A stretch of DNA of 64,000 bases, from NCBI RefSeq assembly GCF_003351405.1, contig NZ_CP031240.1, forward strand, positions 124,001 to 188,000, in the 5' to 3' direction. The position numbers were made by a program, and so were the translations under genes. This DNA is from Haemophilus haemolyticus. Its GTDB lineage: Bacteria; Pseudomonadota; Gammaproteobacteria; Enterobacterales; Pasteurellaceae. The notes beneath the pieces are model-generated. The model searched no databases. It worked only from the letters and a program-made list of their open reading frames with translations, and was not told the origin of the DNA. Shown one piece after another: positions 10,445 to 21,215 of this stretch. The first letter of the stretch is position 1. The number at the start of each line of letters is the position of its first letter.

Positions 10445-10531
10445 CTAACCCGCGCCATTAATCATAGTAATGGTCATCATAATAGTGGTAATCGTGCTAA
10501 TGATTACGGATAAAGTGCGGTTATTTTTCAT
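10445..10531 (-). CDS. thrL: thr operon leader peptide
   Basis: A 28-residue open frame, [18 protein letters not shown] followed by [10 protein letters not shown], is loaded with Thr and Ile codons in its middle ([11 protein letters not shown]). This is the regulatory signature of threonine/isoleucine attenuation: stalling at these codons when charged tRNA is short favours the antiterminator and lets RNA polymerase reach thrA. The stop codon lies just upstream of the terminator stem. An uptake sequence (ACCGCACTTT) lies within codons 4-7 (Asn-Arg-Thr-Leu). Confidence 0.88.
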   Translation of the reverse strand: MKNNRTLSVIISTITTIMMTITMINGAG

Positions 10532-10673
10532 TGTGTTTTATCTTGAAAAATGAATGCGTAAAGAAATACCGAAATTTCCCGAGCTTGTCAAACAGAAAGT
10601 AACAAATTTTTCAGAAATTTTCTCAGTAAATAAATTTCGTGTAAACTAACCGCACTTTTATAAAGGAGAACCT

Positions 10674-11375
10674 ATGGATATCCAGCATAATCTCAACCTA
10701 ATTCATCAAAAAATTGAAACGGCTTGCGAAGAAGTAACACGCAATCAAAATACAGTAAAATTACTTGCCGTATCTAAGACCAAACCTATTTCCGCTATTC
10801 TTTCGGCTTATCAAGCTGGACAAATAGCCTTTGGGGAAAATTATGTGCAAGAAGGTATAGAAAAGATCCAATATTTTGAATCGCAAGGTATTAACCTTGA
10901 ATGGCATTTCATCGGCCCATTACAATCGAATAAAACCCGTCTCGTTGCAGAACATTTTGATTGGATGCAAACGCTTGATCGAGCAAAAATTGCAGATCGT
11001 TTAAATGAACAACGACCAATTAACAAAGCACCGTTAAATGTCTTGATTCAGATTAATATCAGCGATGAAGAAAGTAAATCAGGTATTCGACCAGAGGAAA
11101 TGTTAACACTGGCAAAACACATCGAAAATTTACCGCACTTACGCTTACGTGGCTTAATGGCAATACCCGCGCCAACCGATAAAATCGCAGAACAAGAAAA
11201 TGCATTTAGAAAGATGTTGTCTCTATTTGAACAACTTAAACAAGCCTTACCTAATCAACAAATTGACACACTTTCTATGGGAATGACCGATGATATGCCG
11301 AGCGCAATAAAATGCGGTTCTACCATGGTACGTATTGGTACTGCAATTTTTGGCGCAAGAGATTATTCAAAATAA
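10674..11375 (+). CDS. yggS: YggS-family PLP homeostasis protein
   Basis: This cytoplasmic PLP-binding protein (alanine racemase N-terminal fold) buffers pyridoxal phosphate and affects amino acid pools; it has no proven catalytic role. It has 233 residues. The PLP lysine lies in LLAVSKTKP (Lys 35). The family motifs FGENYVQE, WHFIGPLQSNK and SMGMTDDMPSAI are all present. AGGAG precedes the ATG. It is monocistronic, convergent with the methyltransferase gene across a shared terminator. Confidence 0.95.
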   Translation: MDIQHNLNLIHQKIETACEEVTRNQNTVKLLAVSKTKPISAILSAYQAGQIAFGENYVQEGIEKIQYFESQGINLEWHFIGPLQSNKTRLVAEHFDWMQTLDRAKIADRLNEQRPINKAPLNVLIQINISDEESKSGIRPEEMLTLAKHIENLPHLRLRGLMAIPAPTDKIAEQENAFRKMLSLFEQLKQALPNQQIDTLSMGMTDDMPSAIKCGSTMVRIGTAIFGARDYSK

Positions 11376-11408
11376 ATCTAAAAAATCCTATTGAAAAAAT
11401 TATCGTAA

Positions 11409-11448
11409 GAAAAAGCGAACCGCACATAAAAGAGCGGTTCGTTTTTTT
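11409..11448. terminator. Bidirectional terminator yggS / methyltransferase
   Basis: CGAACCGC (11416-11423) and GCGGTTCG (11434-11441) form a perfect 8-bp stem with an A-run before and T7 after it, between convergent genes. Confidence 0.85.
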
Positions 11449-11451
11449 ATA

Positions 11452-12207
11452 TTATTTTTGACTACATACAGCAATAAAATGTAATTTATGTTCAGGATCA
11501 TTAAACGTTTTGAACATTCTTTTAAATTGCTCACGATTTTCCGCTTTCATAGCATTACGGATGATTTTTAACGTCCCAAGAATGCCCTCATCATAAATCA
11601 TTCCTTTTGGTGAAAGTAAGGTCATCTCACCAGAGAAAGTATCAACATTTCTAAAGCCACTTTCTTGGAATATTCCTTTCCAGCCATCTTTCGTTAATGG
11701 CGTTACCGTCACGTTAATCGCTTTGCGCATATTTTCTAGAATCGTTTGATGATCATTCCCCACCAGCATAACATCGTGAGTAAGCAATAAACCATTTGGT
11801 TTTAACACTCGAAAATATTCTGCAATGGCTTTTTTCTTAGCTTCCACGGGTAACATTGTGAGCATCGCTTCATTGATGACAATATCAAAACTTTCATCCT
11901 CGAAAGGCAACTTCATCGCATTTGCTCGCTGCACATGAATTTTTTCTTGCAAGCCATTTGCTTCGATATTTGCTTGTGCTTTTTCTAACGCATGTTCGTC
12001 TAAATCAACACCTTCAATATGGCAACCAAATTGCTTCGCCAATCCAATGGCTGTCGTCCCCATATTACAGGCAACCTCTAACACTTTTTTATCTTGGCTA
12101 AAATCACCATTGGCAATTAACCAATCTGTTGCTTTTTTACCGCCTGGACGCAAACGAGTTTTACCTAAACGTGCAAGAAAATTATGCCCTACTTCATCTT
12201 TCGCCAT
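11452..12207 (-). CDS. Class I SAM-dependent methyltransferase
   Basis: A 251-residue cytoplasmic methyltransferase. SAM-binding motif I is VLEVACNMGTTAIGLA (about residues 39-54), followed by the acidic GVDLDEHAL and motif IV FDIVINEAMLTML. It belongs to the UbiE/Methyltransf_11-like group. The substrate cannot be read from the sequence. H. influenzae Rd has a similar gene (HI0095, from memory). It stands alone on its strand. Confidence 0.85.
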   Translation of the reverse strand: MAKDEVGHNFLARLGKTRLRPGGKKATDWLIANGDFSQDKKVLEVACNMGTTAIGLAKQFGCHIEGVDLDEHALEKAQANIEANGLQEKIHVQRANAMKLPFEDESFDIVINEAMLTMLPVEAKKKAIAEYFRVLKPNGLLLTHDVMLVGNDHQTILENMRKAINVTVTPLTKDGWKGIFQESGFRNVDTFSGEMTLLSPKGMIYDEGILGTLKIIRNAMKAENREQFKRMFKTFNDPEHKLHFIAVCSQK

Positions 12208-12339
12208 ATCTATCTCCTAGTAATTAACTTGGTTTTTATATTATAGATGAAAATTATTCTTATTAAAGTAGTAAAGCAAAAAATAACCCAACCGATTGAT
12301 TGGGCTATAAAAGATCAGAAAAATTTACCGCACTTTAAA

Positions 12340-13485
12340 TCAATTAGGTTTCCATTCACCATTGAGCACGGTTGCTGTCACTTTATAATCTGATGTAAAC
12401 ACAGCTAAATTTGCGATTTTTCCTTTTTCTACCGAACCTAAACGATCATCCACACCAATTGCTCGTGCAGGATAAAGGTTACTCATTCGAATTGCTTCAG
12501 CAAGTGGAATTTCTACAAACTCCACTGCATTTTTAATAGATTCGATCATGGTAATTGATGCGCCAGCGATCGTACCGTTTGCATCAAAACAGCGGCCATC
12601 TCGAATATAAATAGTTTTACCGACGAAGGTGAATGTTTCCAATTCTGGTGGTGCACCTGCTGCTGCGAGAGAGTCCGTCACAATACAAAGTTTGTCACCT
12701 TTGATTTTTTTATCAATACGAACATTACCGTAATTGATATGCACACCATCTACAATAATACCAGTGTAAACATCAGAATCTAGTACTGCACCTACTACGC
12801 CCATAGCACGACCAGAACTAATTGGCGACATTGCATTATGCAAGTGAGTCGCAAAAGTTGCGCCTTTGTGGAATGCGGCTTTAGCCACTTCATAAGTCGC
12901 ATTAGAATGGCCTACAGAGACAATAATACCCGCTTTCACAAAATCAGGCGTATAGTTAATGGTTGGGTTCTCTGCGGCAATGGTAATTTTTGTAATGACA
13001 TCACCATTTTCACAGAGGAAATCCTTCATTTCAGGCGTAATTTCACGAATATATTCAGGACGGTGTACCCCTTTTTTCTCAACACTGATAAACGGCCCTT
13101 CAATATGTAAACCAAGTGCTTGGTTTTTATGCTTATTTAAATATTCACGCATAATTTTCACCGCGCTTTTTATGTTTTCATCTGGTGCCGTGATAAAAGT
13201 AGGAAGGAAACTTGTACAACCTGATTTCAAGTTAGTTTCCTGCATAATTTCCAAGGTTTCAACGCTAGTTTGGTCGTTAAACATCACCCCACCACAGCCA
13301 TTTAATTGAAGATCAATAAAACCAGCGGTTAAATTATTACCTTCTAAATCAATAGTTTTGATGCCTGTTTCTAATTCAGTTTGTGGAACTACCGCTTCAA
13401 TAATTTCACCGTTAATAATTACAGCAAAATCACGTAAAACATCATATTTTGTGTAAATCACACAATTTGTTAATGCATATCTCAT
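12340..13485 (-). CDS. nagA: N-acetylglucosamine-6-phosphate deacetylase
   Basis: NagA removes the acetyl group of GlcNAc-6-P to give glucosamine-6-P, the shared step of sialic acid and GlcNAc catabolism. It has 381 residues, matching E. coli NagA (382). Amidohydrolase metal and active-site motifs are present: GFIDLQLNG (about 56-64), LHIEGPF with the metal-binding Glu, VSVGHSNAT, ATHLHNAM and the catalytic Asp in IVTDSLAAAG. It lies downstream of nagB and may be cotranscribed with it. Confidence 0.96.
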   Translation of the reverse strand: MRYALTNCVIYTKYDVLRDFAVIINGEIIEAVVPQTELETGIKTIDLEGNNLTAGFIDLQLNGCGGVMFNDQTSVETLEIMQETNLKSGCTSFLPTFITAPDENIKSAVKIMREYLNKHKNQALGLHIEGPFISVEKKGVHRPEYIREITPEMKDFLCENGDVITKITIAAENPTINYTPDFVKAGIIVSVGHSNATYEVAKAAFHKGATFATHLHNAMSPISSGRAMGVVGAVLDSDVYTGIIVDGVHINYGNVRIDKKIKGDKLCIVTDSLAAAGAPPELETFTFVGKTIYIRDGRCFDANGTIAGASITMIESIKNAVEFVEIPLAEAIRMSNLYPARAIGVDDRLGSVEKGKIANLAVFTSDYKVTATVLNGEWKPN

Positions 13486-13542
13486 TTTTTGTCCTTAAAT
13501 AAAATAATCAGAAAAATTACCGCTCTTTTGAGCGGTAGGATC

Positions 13543-14346
13543 TTATAACACGCTATGAATGGCGCGTTGTTCTAATTCAGTGAAATATTTAACAGTTTTT
13601 ACTTTCAATTCTTGCTGTGCAGGTTCATCACAAACTAACACAAAATGACGATGTAATTGAAGTGCACTCACTGTCCACATATGGTTCACACCACCTTCTA
13701 CGGCAGCTTGAACTGCAAGTGCCTTATGATGTCCTGTCGCAAGGATCATCACTTCTTCTGCATCTAATAATGTTCCTACACCAATAGTCAAAGCATATTT
13801 AGGCACTTTATTCACATCATTATCAAAGAAACGTGAATTTGCGATCAGCGTGTCTTGAGTTAACGTTTTAATACGAGTACGGGAACTTAATGATGACGCC
13901 GGTTCATTAAAGGCAATATGGCCATCATTGCCCACTCCACCCATAAATAAATTAATTTTTCCGTAAGATTTAATTTTTTCTTCATAACGGCGGCATTCCG
14001 CATCATGATCATCCGTATTGCCGTTAAGAATATTGATATTTTCTGGCTGGATATCGATATGATTGAAGAAATTGTTATACATAAAACTATGATAACTTTC
14101 AGGATGTTCCTCTGGTAAACCCACATATTCATCCATATTGAATGTTACTACATGCTTAAAACTCACCTCTCCCGCTTTACAAAGTGCGATTAATTCTTGG
14201 TAAGTTTTTAATGGTGTGCCACCAGTTGGTAAACCGAGAACGAATGGACGTTCAGCCGTAGGATTAAAATGATTGATACGATCAACAATATGGCGTGCAG
14301 CCCAACGACTCACCTGTTGTTCGTTGTGTAGAGGGATAAGACGCAT
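13543..14346 (-). CDS. nagB: Glucosamine-6-phosphate deaminase
   Basis: NagB converts glucosamine-6-P to fructose-6-P and ammonia, delivering amino sugars to glycolysis. It has 267 residues, nearly identical in length to E. coli NagB. Visible motifs are [14 protein letters not shown] (phosphate loop), [11 protein letters not shown] with the catalytic Asp, and [14 protein letters not shown] with the active-site His and Glu. It leads the nagB-nagA pair. A 179-base gap containing a hairpin separates it from nanA. Confidence 0.97.
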   Translation of the reverse strand: MRLIPLHNEQQVSRWAARHIVDRINHFNPTAERPFVLGLPTGGTPLKTYQELIALCKAGEVSFKHVVTFNMDEYVGLPEEHPESYHSFMYNNFFNHIDIQPENINILNGNTDDHDAECRRYEEKIKSYGKINLFMGGVGNDGHIAFNEPASSLSSRTRIKTLTQDTLIANSRFFDNDVNKVPKYALTIGVGTLLDAEEVMILATGHHKALAVQAAVEGGVNHMWTVSALQLHRHFVLVCDEPAQQELKVKTVKYFTELEQRAIHSVL

Positions 14347-14479
14347 ACTATACTTCCTTTATTTTCAATACCGTGGATAAACAAACCAACGGTTAAACAT
14401 AATGGTTCCCCACTACGAAATAGAAAAACTGAGAAGCAGGAAACGAGAATTGCTACCCCAAGAGGGATAAATTATGAGT

Positions 14480-14507
14480 AACCTAGGGAAATAACTCCCC
14501 CTAGGTT
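14480..14507 (-). terminator. Hairpin between nanA and nagB
   Basis: AACCTAGGG and CCCTAGGTT form a 9-bp perfect inverted repeat just after the nanA stop. There is no clear T-run, so it may be a weak terminator or an mRNA-stabilising stem that uncouples the nan genes from nagB-nagA. Confidence 0.5.
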
Positions 14508-14525
14508 CTCACGATATTCCATTAA

Positions 14526-15404
14526 TTATAAAAATTTCGCTTTCAACTCTTTTGCTTTAGCAAGCTGAGCATCTGTTGCTTTTGCTGTCATTGGCTCACG
14601 GCAATAACCCGCATCCACACCTTCTAATTTAAGCAATTCTTTGATGGTTAAATATAAACCGTTCGCTAAAATGCCTTCGATTAAATCGTTGGTTACGTGT
14701 TGAATTTCTAACGCTTCAGCTAATTTACCCGCTTTGGTTAATTCAAAAATTTGACGAGCACGAACGCCGTTTACGTTGAAGGTTGAACCGATTGCACCAT
14801 CCACACCAAGTGCGGCTGCAGGTAACATCATTTCATCGAAACCAGCCCAAATTAAGTGGTTTGGATAAGCTTTTTTCAAACGTTCTAATAAGTAGAAATC
14901 ACCTGCTGTGAATTTTACTCCTAATACTTTCGGGTTTTTGTAAAGTTCACCAAATTGTTCAATTCCCATATTCACGCCAGTTAAGAACGGAATAGAATAC
15001 ACGATCATATTATTGCCCGTTTCTGCAATAATGGTGTCGTAATAATGTTTGATTTCAGGGAAACTAAATTTATAGTAGAACGGAGTAACTGCGGATAAGC
15101 TATCGTAGCCTAATTCTGTTGCATATTTACCTAATTCAACCGCTTCTTTTAAGTTTACGCTACCCACTTGAGCAATTAGCGCGATTTGATCTTTTGCTTC
15201 ATCTTTTGCAATACGGAAGATTTCTTTTTTCTCTTCAGTTGAAAGCATAAAGTTTTCGCCTGTTGAACCACCTACATATAAACCATCAACTTTCATCTTG
15301 TCGATATTGTGGCGGATAATTTGACGTAAACCTTTTTCATTAATTGTGCCATCTTCATTAAATGACACTAATAATGCACTAAAAATACCTTTTAAATCAC
15401 GCAT
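14526..15404 (-). CDS. nanA: N-acetylneuraminate lyase
   Basis: This class I aldolase of the DapA/NanA family splits N-acetylneuraminate into ManNAc and pyruvate. It has 292 residues. The Schiff-base lysine is in [12 protein letters not shown] (about residue 164), the Tyr of the active site in [10 protein letters not shown], and the carboxylate-binding loop in [12 protein letters not shown]. It is followed at 11 bases upstream (on the minus strand) by siaR, so nanE-nanK-siaR-nanA form one operon. Confidence 0.97.
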   Translation of the reverse strand: MRDLKGIFSALLVSFNEDGTINEKGLRQIIRHNIDKMKVDGLYVGGSTGENFMLSTEEKKEIFRIAKDEAKDQIALIAQVGSVNLKEAVELGKYATELGYDSLSAVTPFYYKFSFPEIKHYYDTIIAETGNNMIVYSIPFLTGVNMGIEQFGELYKNPKVLGVKFTAGDFYLLERLKKAYPNHLIWAGFDEMMLPAAALGVDGAIGSTFNVNGVRARQIFELTKAGKLAEALEIQHVTNDLIEGILANGLYLTIKELLKLEGVDAGYCREPMTAKATDAQLAKAKELKAKFL

Positions 15405-15414
15405 AAGTTTTCTC

Positions 15415-16281
15415 CTATTTTATACGTTGTTCAAGAATCACATTGAGGGTTTTTTGCTTGGTTTGAGCTGCAAGTTCTTCTTCGCCCTGCACTAACAAAG
15501 CATAAATTAAATCTAATACAAAAAGCTGTGCAATTTTGGTACCAATAGAGTCACCTTGTAGCTTCCCTTGTTTATTACCATTTACCAAAACATAATCAGC
15601 ATATTCTGTAACGGGTGAACGCAAACTGTGAGTTAATGCCACTGTCGTTGCACCATTTTGTTTAGCAATTTTGAGTGTGTGCGCTGTTTCTGCGGAATAT
15701 CCTGAATGACTTAAACCAATTGCCACATCAGAAGACGTAAGTAATGCCGCCTGCATATACATAAAATGATTATTGCCTGTTGCATCCACTTGGAAACCGA
15801 TACGCATCAACTTATTTTTTGCATCTTCAGCTGTCACACCAGATGATCCCACGCCGAATAAAAAGATACGACGTGCTTTTTTAATGGCTTTAACCACTTG
15901 TTCAAGCTGTTTCAAATCTAATAAATTAACCGTTTCTTCCATTACATTAGAAACTGCCGCTTGCAACTTTTGTGCAATCGTTAAAGAATCATCACTCGGC
16001 ATAATTTCTGTTTCGAGTACAGTTTCATCATTGTTATCTTTCGTAGCAAGCTCAATGGAAAGTTCTAATTTAAAATCGCTGAAACCTTTAAAACCAATGG
16101 TTCGACAAAAACGGACGAGTGTTGCCTCTCCAACTTCCAAATGTTTAGCGATTTCTGAAAGGGGACATTGAGACACCAAATCAGGCGAACGTAAAATCGT
16201 ATCAGCAATTTTTTTCTCTGATTTAGTTAAGCTATGGTAAAGCGAACTAATGGTGTTTAACACATTTCCGGATTTAGCCAT
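15415..16281 (-). CDS. siaR: Sialic acid regulator SiaR (RpiR family)
   Basis: An RpiR-type repressor with an N-terminal helix-turn-helix (about residues 1-80, with [19 protein letters not shown]) and a C-terminal SIS sugar-phosphate-binding domain (about 125-260, with [14 protein letters not shown]). In H. influenzae SiaR works with CRP at the nanE-siaP intergenic region and senses glucosamine-6-P. The ATG at 16281 gives 288 residues, the known length. The longer reading to 16314 would overlap nanK deeply. The gene start overlaps the nanK stop by 8 bases. Confidence 0.94.
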   Translation of the reverse strand: MAKSGNVLNTISSLYHSLTKSEKKIADTILRSPDLVSQCPLSEIAKHLEVGEATLVRFCRTIGFKGFSDFKLELSIELATKDNNDETVLETEIMPSDDSLTIAQKLQAAVSNVMEETVNLLDLKQLEQVVKAIKKARRIFLFGVGSSGVTAEDAKNKLMRIGFQVDATGNNHFMYMQAALLTSSDVAIGLSHSGYSAETAHTLKIAKQNGATTVALTHSLRSPVTEYADYVLVNGNKQGKLQGDSIGTKIAQLFVLDLIYALLVQGEEELAAQTKQKTLNVILEQRIK

Positions 16282-17176
16282 AAATTGTTCCTTTTGGTTT
16301 ATCAAGCAGAACATCTTTCACCCAATAAGCTGCGCCGACTAATCCTGCATCTTGACCAAATTTAGCAGATTCAATGTCACAGCTATATACAGCAGGCATA
16401 GCCTGTAAGAAACGTTTGACTAATGGTAAATAACCTTCAGCCAACCCTACACTACCACCTATAACGACTTTTTGCACATCCAATCCAATCACTAAATCCG
16501 CCACTAAATTGGCAATGGCTTGGGCTGAACGTTCTATAAGTACGGTAGCTTTTTCATCATTTTTTCTAAAACGTTCAAAAACTTCTCTTGGCTCACAAGG
16601 ATCATCCCATTGGGAAGATACCGCTTCAATAGCTCGACCAGCAGCAACGGCTTCTACACAACCTCGACGACCACAACCACACATTGGGCCATTTGGATCC
16701 GCTAATGTATGCCCAATATGTCCAGCGATTCCCTTCGGACCAGTTTGTAATTGTTGGTTTAATATGACACCGCCACCCACGCCAGTAGAAACTGTAATAA
16801 AAACAAAGTTTGATACTCTTTCTGAATCTTGGAGTTGGTATTCCGCATAAGTTGCGGCTTGCGCATCATTTAATAAGCCAATTGGTTTATCCGTGTGTTT
16901 AGCAATACTTTCTTTTAGTGGAAATTGATTCAAACCACCTAAATTTTTAGGATTAAGTGCGGTTAAAACACCGTCGTTTATAATACCAGTTGAAGCCACC
17001 GCCACATAATCAAATTGCCCCGCATAATGAGTAAGAAGTTGTTCCAATGCTTGATGCATTCCTTCTACCACATTTTCACGCGGCGTATGAATTTGTTGGC
17101 GTTGTTCAACTTCGCCATTTTTTACGATAGCCGCTGCGATTTTTGTACCGCCAATGTCTAGAGCTAAACAACGCAT
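16274..17176 (-). CDS. nanK: N-acetylmannosamine kinase (ROK family)
   Basis: NanK phosphorylates ManNAc, released by NanA, to ManNAc-6-P. It is a 300-residue ROK kinase: ATP motif LDIGGTKIAAA (about 6-16), ROK signature with TVSTGVGGGVILN, the GHIGH motif and the zinc-binding cluster GPMCGCGRRGCVE. It is translationally coupled to siaR by overlap. Confidence 0.95.
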   Translation of the reverse strand: MRCLALDIGGTKIAAAIVKNGEVEQRQQIHTPRENVVEGMHQALEQLLTHYAGQFDYVAVASTGIINDGVLTALNPKNLGGLNQFPLKESIAKHTDKPIGLLNDAQAATYAEYQLQDSERVSNFVFITVSTGVGGGVILNQQLQTGPKGIAGHIGHTLADPNGPMCGCGRRGCVEAVAAGRAIEAVSSQWDDPCEPREVFERFRKNDEKATVLIERSAQAIANLVADLVIGLDVQKVVIGGSVGLAEGYLPLVKRFLQAMPAVYSCDIESAKFGQDAGLVGAAYWVKDVLLDKPKGTIYG

Positions 17177-17220
17177 AACTTATCCTTATAGTATGAAGTA
17201 TTTTCTCACACGTCTTACGA

Positions 17221-17907
17221 CTATCTTGCAGATTTCACAGAATTAGCGAACCAACTCACGATATGCTCAAGGCGAGTTAAGGCTGAACCAACGGTTACGC
17301 AATCTGCGCCAATTTCAATCGCCACTTTTGCCAATTCAGGCGTGTTATAGCGGCCTTCTGCCATCACAAAACAGCCCGCTGCTTTTAAATCTTTCACTAA
17401 TTGATAATCAGGTTCTTCGGGAACTGGACCGCCTGTATAACCAGACATTGTGCTCCCCACAATATCAAAACCGAGTTTTTGACAATACAAGCCTTCTTCT
17501 AAATTAGAGCAATCTGCCATAGCCAAACAGTCCATTTCATGGATTTTTTTCACCGCACTTGCAATATCAACTGGGCGAGGACGGCTAGTGCCATCTACCG
17601 CAATGATATCTGCCCCAGCATTGGCAAGATCTTCAATATCTTGCAGAAATGGCGTAATACGAATCGGACTATCAGGTAAGTCACGTTTTACAATACCGAT
17701 AATTGGAATGTTTACAAAAGGACGTGTCGCTTTAAGGTTATCTACACCTTCAATACGTAAACCTGATGCGCCACCAGCAACGGAAGCTTGGGCCATAGCA
17801 GAAACAATTTCTGGTTTATCCATTGGGCCATCATCAACAGGTTGGCAAGAAGCAATGAGACCATATTGAATTTGAGAAAGCACATCTTGATGAGATAATT
17901 TTGACAT
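17221..17907 (-). CDS. nanE: N-acetylmannosamine-6-phosphate 2-epimerase
   Basis: NanE, a TIM-barrel enzyme, converts ManNAc-6-P to GlcNAc-6-P, linking the nan and nag steps. The ATG at 17907 follows AGGAG and gives MSKLSHQDVLSQI, 228 residues, the family length. The longer open frame up to 17979 is not needed. Motifs GIVKRDLPDSPIRITP and ADIIAVDGTSRPRP are typical. It is the first gene of the nanE-nanK-siaR-nanA operon, divergent from siaP. Confidence 0.95.
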   Translation of the reverse strand: MSKLSHQDVLSQIQYGLIASCQPVDDGPMDKPEIVSAMAQASVAGGASGLRIEGVDNLKATRPFVNIPIIGIVKRDLPDSPIRITPFLQDIEDLANAGADIIAVDGTSRPRPVDIASAVKKIHEMDCLAMADCSNLEEGLYCQKLGFDIVGSTMSGYTGGPVPEEPDYQLVKDLKAAGCFVMAEGRYNTPELAKVAIEIGADCVTVGSALTRLEHIVSWFANSVKSAR

Positions 17908-18012
17908 AATATCACTCCTAAATATAACTGAGCCCGCATTTTCGTCAGTGCTCAGCATTATATAAAAACATAACTCCATTTTAAAAGATTTTTTGAAGTA
18001 TTTTTTTGTAAA

Positions 18013-18028
18013 TGTGATCTACCTCTCA
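18013..18028. promoter_or_regulatory. Probable CRP site, nanE-siaP intergenic region
   Basis: TGTGA-N6-TCTCA is a 16-base match to the CRP consensus TGTGA-N6-TCACA (one arm perfect, the other 4 of 5). It sits 158 bases before siaP, between the divergent arms of the sialic acid locus. In H. influenzae CRP is known to activate this region. Confidence 0.7.
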
Positions 18029-18030
18029 AT

Positions 18031-18049
18031 TTTGAAATAAAACTTCAAA
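18031..18049. promoter_or_regulatory. Probable SiaR operator
   Basis: TTTGAA (18031-18036) and TTCAAA (18044-18049) form a perfect inverted repeat with a 7-base spacer, two bases from the CRP-like site. In H. influenzae a SiaR operator next to a CRP site controls both nanE and siaP; I assign this palindrome by position and symmetry. The remainder of 17908-18186 is A/T-rich promoter DNA. Confidence 0.65.
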
Positions 18050-18165
18050 GAGCAGTTCAAAAAGTATTTTTTTACTTTAGAATAGCGCCCGAGTCGTTTT
18101 TTTGATGTCTAAAACATCGAGCATTCACTTTCAATCCAAGCCAATTATGGCTTATATCAACATAG

Positions 18166-19170
<1,005 letters not shown>

Positions 19171-19180
19171 TCTCTATCAC

Positions 19181-19206
19181 GTGCGCCAGCAATTTGGTTG
19201 GCGCAC
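19181..19206 (+). terminator. siaP-siaT intergenic hairpin (partial terminator or mRNA 3' protector)
   Basis: GTGCGCCA and TGGCGCAC form a perfect 8-bp GC-rich stem with a 10-base loop, 11 bases after the siaP stop. There is no T-run of note, so RNA stabilisation of the siaP part is as likely as attenuation. Confidence 0.65.
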
Positions 19207-19241
19207 TCATTTTCGTTCTCCACAATCTCCCGGAGTGAAGT

Positions 19242-21092
19242 ATGAAATTTTTTAACAAACTTGAAGAATGGATTGGCGGCATGCTATTCCTTGTGATCTT
19301 CGGTATTCTTGTTGCTCAAATCCTATTCCGCCAAGCTTTCCAATCGCCACTAATTTGGAGTGAAGAACTCGCTAAATTATTATTTGTATATGTAGGTATG
19401 CTCGGCATTAGTGTTGCTATCCGCAAACAAGAACACGTTTACATCGACTTCTTAACCAATTTAATGCCTGCTTCTATCAAAAAAGTAACAAACTCTTTTG
19501 TGCAATTGGTGATTTTCCTTGGCATTATTTTCTTTATCCATTTTGGTATTAAAACATTCCTTGGTGCAGATTTCCCTATTGACGCATTAGGTGGAATTTC
19601 AGAGAAATGGATTTATGCTTCTCTGCCGATCATTTCTATCCTAATGTTAGTGCGCTTCTTCCAAGCACAAGCAGACAATTTTAAAGAAGATAAAAGCTAT
19701 TTACCGGCGACATTTTTCATTGTAAGTGCGGTCATTTTATTAGGCATTTTATTTACGTTCCCAGAGTGGTACAAAGTATTACGCATTACAGAATATGTGA
19801 AATTTGGTTCTAACTCTGTATACGTTGCCCTAATATTCTGGCTAGTTATTATGTTCCTTGGTGTGCCAGTAGGTTGGTCATTATTTATTACCACATTACT
19901 TTATTTCTCAATGACCAGATGGAACGTAGTAAACGCAGCGGCTGAAAAACTGACCATGAGTTTAGATAGTTTCTCATTACTTGCTGTGCCGTTCTATATC
20001 CTAACGGGTATTTTAATGAATACTGGCGGTATCACAGAACGTATCTTTAACTTCGCAAAAGCCTTGCTCGGTCACTACACTGGTGGTATGGGTCATGTAA
20101 ATATTGGCGCAAGTTTATTGTTCTCAGGGATGTCAGGTTCTGCACTTGCTGATGCGGGTGGCTTAGGTCAGTTAGAAATCAAGGCTATGCGCGATGCAGG
20201 TTATGATGATGATATTTGTGGTGGTATCACTGCAGCGTCTTGTATCATCGGTCCATTAGTTCCACCAAGTATCGCCATGATTATTTACGGTGTAATCGCC
20301 AACGAATCCATTGCGAAACTCTTCGTTGCAGGTTTTGTACCAGGCATACTTGTAACAATTGCTTTGATGATCATGAACTACTACGTATCCAAAAAACGTG
20401 GTTATCCAAGAACACCAAAAGCAACTCGTGAAGAACTTTGCACATCATTCAAAAAAGCGTTCTGGGCAATTTTAACCCCATTGCTCATCATCGGTGGTAT
20501 CTTCTCTGGCTTATTTAGCCCAACAGAATCAGCCGTTGTTGCCGCAACTTATTCCGTAATCATTGGTAAATTCGTTTATAAAGAATTAACCATGAAAATG
20601 CTCTTTAATAGCTGTGTTGAAGCAATGGCAATTACCGGTGTAGTTGCATTAATGATTATGACTGTGACCTTCTTCGGAGATATGATCGCACGTGAACAAG
20701 TTGCAATGCGTATAGCAGATATATTCGTTGCCGTAGCTGATTCTCCACTTATGGTATTAGTCATGATCAATGCGCTCTTGCTCTTCTTGGGTATGTTCAT
20801 TGATGCATTAGCATTGCAATTCTTAGTCTTACCAATGTTAATTCCAATCGCAATGCAATTTAATATCGACTTAGTATTCTTCGGTGTAATGACTACTTTG
20901 AATATGATGATCGGTATCTTAACACCGCCAATGGGTATGGCTCTGTTTGTGGTGGCGCGTGTGGGTAATATGTCAGTATCCACTGTGACTAAAGGTGTAT
21001 TGCCGTTCTTAATACCGATATTCTTAACATTAGTATTAATTACGATTTTCCCACAAATCATTACTTTTGTACCAAATCTATTGATGTCTTAA
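19242..21092 (+). CDS. siaT: Sialic acid TRAP transporter, fused QM membrane subunit
   Basis: A 616-residue inner-membrane protein in which the small DctQ-type subunit (about residues 1-160, four helices) is joined to the large DctM-type subunit (about 190-616, eleven or more helices) through one extra hydrophobic segment. This is the known SiaQM fusion. DctM motifs are visible: [36 protein letters not shown] and [15 protein letters not shown]. With SiaP it imports sialic acid driven by the sodium gradient. Confidence 0.97.
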   Translation: MKFFNKLEEWIGGMLFLVIFGILVAQILFRQAFQSPLIWSEELAKLLFVYVGMLGISVAIRKQEHVYIDFLTNLMPASIKKVTNSFVQLVIFLGIIFFIHFGIKTFLGADFPIDALGGISEKWIYASLPIISILMLVRFFQAQADNFKEDKSYLPATFFIVSAVILLGILFTFPEWYKVLRITEYVKFGSNSVYVALIFWLVIMFLGVPVGWSLFITTLLYFSMTRWNVVNAAAEKLTMSLDSFSLLAVPFYILTGILMNTGGITERIFNFAKALLGHYTGGMGHVNIGASLLFSGMSGSALADAGGLGQLEIKAMRDAGYDDDICGGITAASCIIGPLVPPSIAMIIYGVIANESIAKLFVAGFVPGILVTIALMIMNYYVSKKRGYPRTPKATREELCTSFKKAFWAILTPLLIIGGIFSGLFSPTESAVVAATYSVIIGKFVYKELTMKMLFNSCVEAMAITGVVALMIMTVTFFGDMIAREQVAMRIADIFVAVADSPLMVLVMINALLLFLGMFIDALALQFLVLPMLIPIAMQFNIDLVFFGVMTTLNMMIGILTPPMGMALFVVARVGNMSVSTVTKGVLPFLIPIFLTLVLITIFPQIITFVPNLLMS

Positions 21093-21096
21093 CACT

Positions 21097-21142
21097 AAAG
21101 TGCGGTTAAAAAAAGCAAAGCTTTTATAACCGCACTTTTTTT
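21097..21142 (+). terminator. USS-dyad terminator after siaT
   Basis: AAAGTGCGGTTA (21097-21108) pairs with TAACCGCACTTT (21127-21138), with an extra AAAGC/GCTTT inner pairing and T7 at the end. Confidence 0.8.
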
Positions 21143-21215
21143 ATAAAATCAATCCTATTCAATGCGGTTTTATGAATAGCAAACCATAAACATAACTTAA
21201 TAAATGAGGTTTATT

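Noticed and set aside
10350..10445. N-terminal extension of thrA
   Set aside because: It reads through the attenuator hairpin and leader stop; [10 protein letters not shown] at 10349 has the ribosome binding site and the family start.
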